DNA of 64,000 nt from Azorinus chamasolen. Its lineage: Eukaryota; Mollusca; Bivalvia; Cardiida; Solecurtidae. The notes beneath the pieces were generated by a model. That model had not been told where the DNA came from. It was given only the letters and a program-made list of their open reading frames with translations, and made no database searches. The number at the start of each line of letters is the position of its first letter. Position 1 is the stretch's first letter. Of this stretch, positions 60,905-64,000 are shown in pieces. The stretch is taken from contig OY755251.1 of NCBI GenBank assembly GCA_963576725.1, positions 35,035,619-35,099,618 on the forward strand. The letters run 5' to 3'. The position numbers were made by a program, and so were the translations under genes.

Positions 60905-61835
60905 AACTACTATGTTCAATTCACAAGATAGACACTTTACCAAGAATGTGTGCAATATGTATACATACAATGTTTACAAAACTATAAAAAAAGATAATAC
61001 TCAAAGAATATGAAACAATATACAATCGAAACTATATTACTGACACACAGCCCTAGCCTGTATGTACTAACTACATATTACAATCACAATAAATAAACAT
61101 AACAAAAATAAAAAATCAATTACTTTACAGTATTCAAAATAAAACTGCTTTAAATTTGTCTATGTCTCATTGTATTATTGGGGACATTTAAAGGGACAAA
61201 GTAGCGTAATTGTTTAAACGTGTATAACAATGTTATACAGTTCTATGTTTCTAGAATACAATTCTTAAATAAAAATGTATTTTGCAAACAAGACATTCCA
61301 ACGAGCAGCGAATAGGTTTAGGTAACACGTACATCGGTTAATGTTGCACTTACTATTTTCACTGAGGCTGAGACATTTATTCTTGTTTTGGCTTTTTCTC
61401 TGTCACATTTTGTGATTTCTGGTTTCTACAAACAATTTTAACTGTAACGTCCGGAAATAAGGTTACTTCAGCGCAGTAGAGAATTTTCGCGCATTACGGC
61501 AACACGAAATGAAACTCAGCATTAGTCGGGTGAAACTGTTATGTGGGACGTGTTTTGCATATTATCACCAATGTTGCCAAAATGCTCAATGACAAATAGT
61601 TCCGCTTGAAAAGACGTCGTCTGGTCAGCCACGTGGCTGTTTGTTTCCACCTCTATTTCTATGTGTGTGGTTTATTCCTTTGAAATGTGCACATATTTAT
61701 GTCATTTGTTTATTTTGTCGAAACGTATACATGTATCTCTTTCGTCTCCAAATGTTGTCGTCTCCAAACTTGGTCGTCTGCTATAATTTTCAGTTTGTAT
61801 TGATTCTTCATTTTTGTTTAAAAAACAATCACAGT
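60905..61835. other. Unique interval
   Basis: Nothing supported. Confidence 0.4.
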
Positions 61836-61837
61836 AA

Positions 61838-61905
61838 GAAACAGTTTGGATCGTAATGAGACGCCGAGTTACTCGGCGTCTTATCTGGATCCAAACTGCT
61901 TGCAT
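61838..61905. repeat. F-type hairpin, solitary
   Basis: 'AACAGTTTGGATCGTAATGA', core GACGCCGAGTTACTCGGCGTC, 'TTATCTGGATCCAAACTGC'. Confidence 0.65.
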
Positions 61906-61909
61906 GGAT

Positions 61910-62370
61910 AATCACAGATTCAACATTGGCTGCGAAAGAGTCAAACACAATTTGGTTGCAAACGACAATTAGGGAATTTGGGTACGAAAGAGTTAAAGAA
62001 CGACTTTGATACTTATTTGAACGTCCGGTTTAGGGAGGTTTTATTGCAACACCAAAACCCAGACAGTATGTCACCGTTATCCCTAAATCCAATAAAATCA
62101 GCTAAACAATGATCCAATAAGAACAGTAATAGGTTAGTTTGCATTGGAATGTACTTTTCAAATATTGGCTATCAATTTATATGGAATGGATTTCAAAACA
62201 CTTTGATTATAGTAATTCGATATCAGCTGTGTTTGTGAAATAATGGAATCGTGAATATTATTTACACGGAATTTATTGACATATAAACATGGGAGGTTTG
62301 GCAAAATCAGATATATATTATTTCCTAAACAAACAAAGCAGACCCTGGTCAGACGAATCCTGCAGATGCC
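61910..62370. other. Mostly unique; C-type end at ~62020
   Basis: 'GAACGTCCGGTTTAGGGAGG' followed by TTTTATTGCA looks like a lone C-type terminus. Confidence 0.4.
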
Positions 62371-62499
62371 ATGAATAAATAGTGAAACTCCTACAAACTG
62401 GACTTTTATTTTAGTACTGCAAAATTTAAATGACTGTTTAATGCAGGGTGAACGGTATGTAGGCTACCGAATGGTCGTTCTGCATGACTTTCAACCGGC

Positions 62500-62751
62500 T
62501 TAACCCTTTCCTTCATATAAACGTGTTTTCACGCATTTGCAAACAGAGGAGACCGAGATCAGACGGCTCCTATAGGAATTTAGGCTCCTAATTTAGGCTA
62601 TAGGCTCCTAATGGAATTTGAAATATGTGTTTCTTTTCTTTCTGAAATAGCTACAATTTTCCACCTGTCATATTTCGTTACAACTACTTTGTTCATGAAT
62701 ATTCAGTAGGTATTGAAATTTTGAATAAAATTAGAACAGGGAAATGGTTAA
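62500..62751 (+). mobile_element. A2-subfamily TTAA MITE nested in C
   Basis: TTAACCCTTTCCTTCATATA to ACAGGGAAATGGTTAA. The hairpin right arm is replaced by a small local repeat of 'TATAGGCTCCTAAT' / 'AATTTAGGCTCCTAATTTAG' (62574-62612). Confidence 0.8.
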
Positions 62752-62767
62752 AGCTGCCACCTGACTG

Positions 62768-62980
62768 AACCAATTCCCGCATATTGACGCCTTTTGACGC
62801 CTCTGTAAAACTCATTTTCTGAAACAATTGTGATAAATAGAGCATTTGCTCCATAGGAGCAAATGCTCTATTTATCACAATGTTTTCAAAGCTACTTTAA
62901 TCTACTAGGAAATGCTCCTTTTTTGGTAGATTAACTCTAAGAGGTTGGGTCTAAAAATAGCTTATGGCGTAATGGGTTAA
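62768..62980 (-). mobile_element. B-family MITE nested in C, reverse orientation
   Basis: 'AACCAATTCCCGCATATTG', perfect hairpin around TTTGCTCCATAGGAGCAAA, 'GCTCCTTTTTTGGTAGATT', end GGCGTAATGGGTTAA. Left TTAA mutated to ACCAA. Confidence 0.8.
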
Positions 62981-63081
62981 AGACCGGCATTGATATAAAT
63001 TTGAACATCCGGTTTAGGGAAACTATAGAACACTTAGACCATACGTTACCGTAACCTAGCAACGTATTCAAGCAAAACAGT

Positions 63082-63280
63082 TTAACCCTTTACTCCATGA
63101 ATATCCTTGTAAGAAATAATTACATCACGAATATTGATTAGATTATTTGTTACACAGGCACATGGAGACGGGAACTTTTTACCATGTCGGAAACAGTAGA
63201 ATCATATTTATATTATTGCGTAAGCAAGCAGAGCAGACCCTGATCGGACGGCTCTTATAGGAGCCGTATGAATCCCTATA
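63082..63280 (-). mobile_element. A-family TTAA MITE, reverse orientation, truncated
   Basis: TTAACCCTTTACTCCATGAA, 'GTAAGAAATAATTACATC', 'AGCAAGCAGAGCAGACCCTG', core GACGGCTCTTATAGGAGCCG; similarity ends just after the hairpin. Confidence 0.75.
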
Positions 63281-63431
63281 ATGATAAAGCGATGGATAAG
63301 AATACTACAGAACCCGTATTTCGAAGATCACACAGCAGATCCTGATCAGAGGGAGACGTTTGATATATGTCTTCTATGTTTACAATGCCGTGAAAAGGTA
63401 TTACTTTATGTGCTAAAGGTAAATAAAAGCA

Positions 63432-63659
63432 TTAACCCATTCCCTCATATTGACGCCTTTTGACGCCTCTGCAAAATTCACTTTATGAAACCATTGTGAT
63501 AAATAGAGCATTTGCTCCTATGGATTAAATGCTCTATTGATCACAATGGTTTCAAAACTACACAATTCTATGTTTTTACTTTTCTCTAGTAAATGCTCCT
63601 TTTTGGTATATTTATTCAAAGAGGTTGGGTCTAAAATAGCCTATGATGTAATAGGTTAG
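63432..63659 (-). mobile_element. B-family TTAA MITE, reverse orientation
   Basis: TTAACCCATTCCCTCATATT, hairpin AACCATTGTGATAAATAGAG with core TTTGCTCCTATGGATTAAAT, end GATGTAATAGGTTAG. Confidence 0.8.
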
Positions 63660-63769
63660 TGTATAGTTGTTTTGTCTGAAATGTATTATTTTCAATCAGG
63701 TGACTACATGCAAAGTCAAAATAAGAAACAACAAAAACAAAATGATTAAGAGCTGCCAAACATTCAACC

Positions 63770-63945
63770 TTTAACTCATTAATATTCATGAGAGAAATAA
63801 TGCCTACATGTATATGATTATTAATGATATGAAGTTTTTTTTATAAACATGGCAGTATGAATAAGGCGATTTTGACTATAACAGAAGTTGTAGGATCATA
63901 TCTTTAGCGTGTCATAAGCAAATACAGCATACTTTGTAAGGTAAT
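63770..63945 (-). repeat. A-like element, reverse orientation, degraded
   Basis: 'AACCTTTAACTCATTAATAT', 'TCATGAGAGAAATAATGCC', 'ATAAGCAAATACAGCATAC'. The hairpin is not recognisable. Confidence 0.5.
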
Positions 63946-64000
63946 TGACAAGAATGTGATTCCGACTCGAAATCGGAAGATGATAATAGCTCATTCATAA

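Larger units (their letters stand above)
62385..63027 (+). mobile_element. C-family MITE with nested A2 and B
   Basis: Host pieces: 'CCTACAAACTGGACTTTT' ... 'GACTTTCAACCGGC' (to 62499), 'AGCTGCCACCTGACTG' (62752-62767) and 'TTGAACATCCGGTTTAGGG' (62981-63027). The first two join at TTAA to give the usual 'CTGCATTAAGCTGCCACCTG' context. The host right terminus ends in AACTATA rather than TACTGTA. Confidence 0.75.

Overview
The window reads as non-coding, repeat-dense DNA of an animal, most likely a bivalve or other mollusc. There are no long uninterrupted ORFs apart from repeat artefacts and decayed transposon proteins. The DNA is AT-rich and packed with short inverted-repeat elements (MITEs), CR1/Jockey-like non-LTR retrotransposon fragments, a mariner remnant, microsatellites and satellites. 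Two repeats resemble types I know from mollusc genomes: a 3' region ending in 'GAGCCTTTGGCTCATGTGA' near 21.48 kb and a SINE-like block near 58.2 kb. The assignment to mollusc is inference. I found no rRNA, tRNA or CRISPR.

MITE landscape. I sorted the recurring short elements into families by eye. A, B, F, G and H have TTAA at both ends and CC(C/T)... termini, as piggyBac-type elements do. A contains a hairpin around GACGGCTCCTATAGGAGCCG. B contains one around GCATTTGCTCC/GGAGCAAATGC. F has CGCCGAGTAACTCGGCG, G has GACGCCGCATGATGCGGCGT and H has GACAGCTCCTGCAGGAGCTG. C, D and E have TACAGT(A/T)GAAC...GTTC(A/T)ACTGTA ends and look like pogo/Tigger-type TA-target elements. I is a long near-perfect hairpin, M a TA-target element with CAGTGCTCCC ends, J a roughly 200-bp repeat, and K a single 144-bp palindrome. 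Nesting shows the targets directly: B and A sit inside a TTAA of a C copy at 14.1-14.6 kb, B inside E at 37.4-37.6 kb, and A2 inside C at 62.5-62.75 kb.

Layout. 0-6.5 kb holds MITEs and two LINE fragments. 6.59-7.94 kb is a 1.35-kb ACT-triplet satellite. 8-15 kb is almost solid MITEs. 15.3-19.5 kb is a near full-length, frameshifted non-LTR retrotransposon on the minus strand (ORF1, endonuclease, reverse transcriptase). 20.2-22.9 kb carries the only gene-like locus: a minus-strand C2H2 zinc-finger sequence with one frame break and possible upstream exons, flanked by an inverted duplication. 24.06-24.72 kb is a mariner pseudogene. 25-39 kb is again MITEs.

39.5-48.2 kb is the most unusual part. 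A satellite-like element is built of 21-bp units in a 7-unit, 147-bp higher-order repeat. It has inverted copies of a conserved end at both margins. Inserted in it is a foldback-type transposon whose inverted arms are tandem ~360-bp units, most with a near-canonical RFX X-box and a POU octamer. That transposon holds a second copy of itself. The inner copy has a spacer with a decayed gene of the 'EEADTR...DTDV...GCD' family, which looks FEN/PIN-nuclease-like to me, and part of this gene has been locally inverted.

48.3-64 kb contains a G-rich minisatellite, more MITEs, an A element flanked by an 85-bp TTAA-to-TTAA duplication (50.3-50.8 kb), a possible CpG-type promoter motif at 52.1 kb, a 5'-truncated LINE with clear target duplication (55.6-56.9 kb), and long stretches where I recognise nothing.
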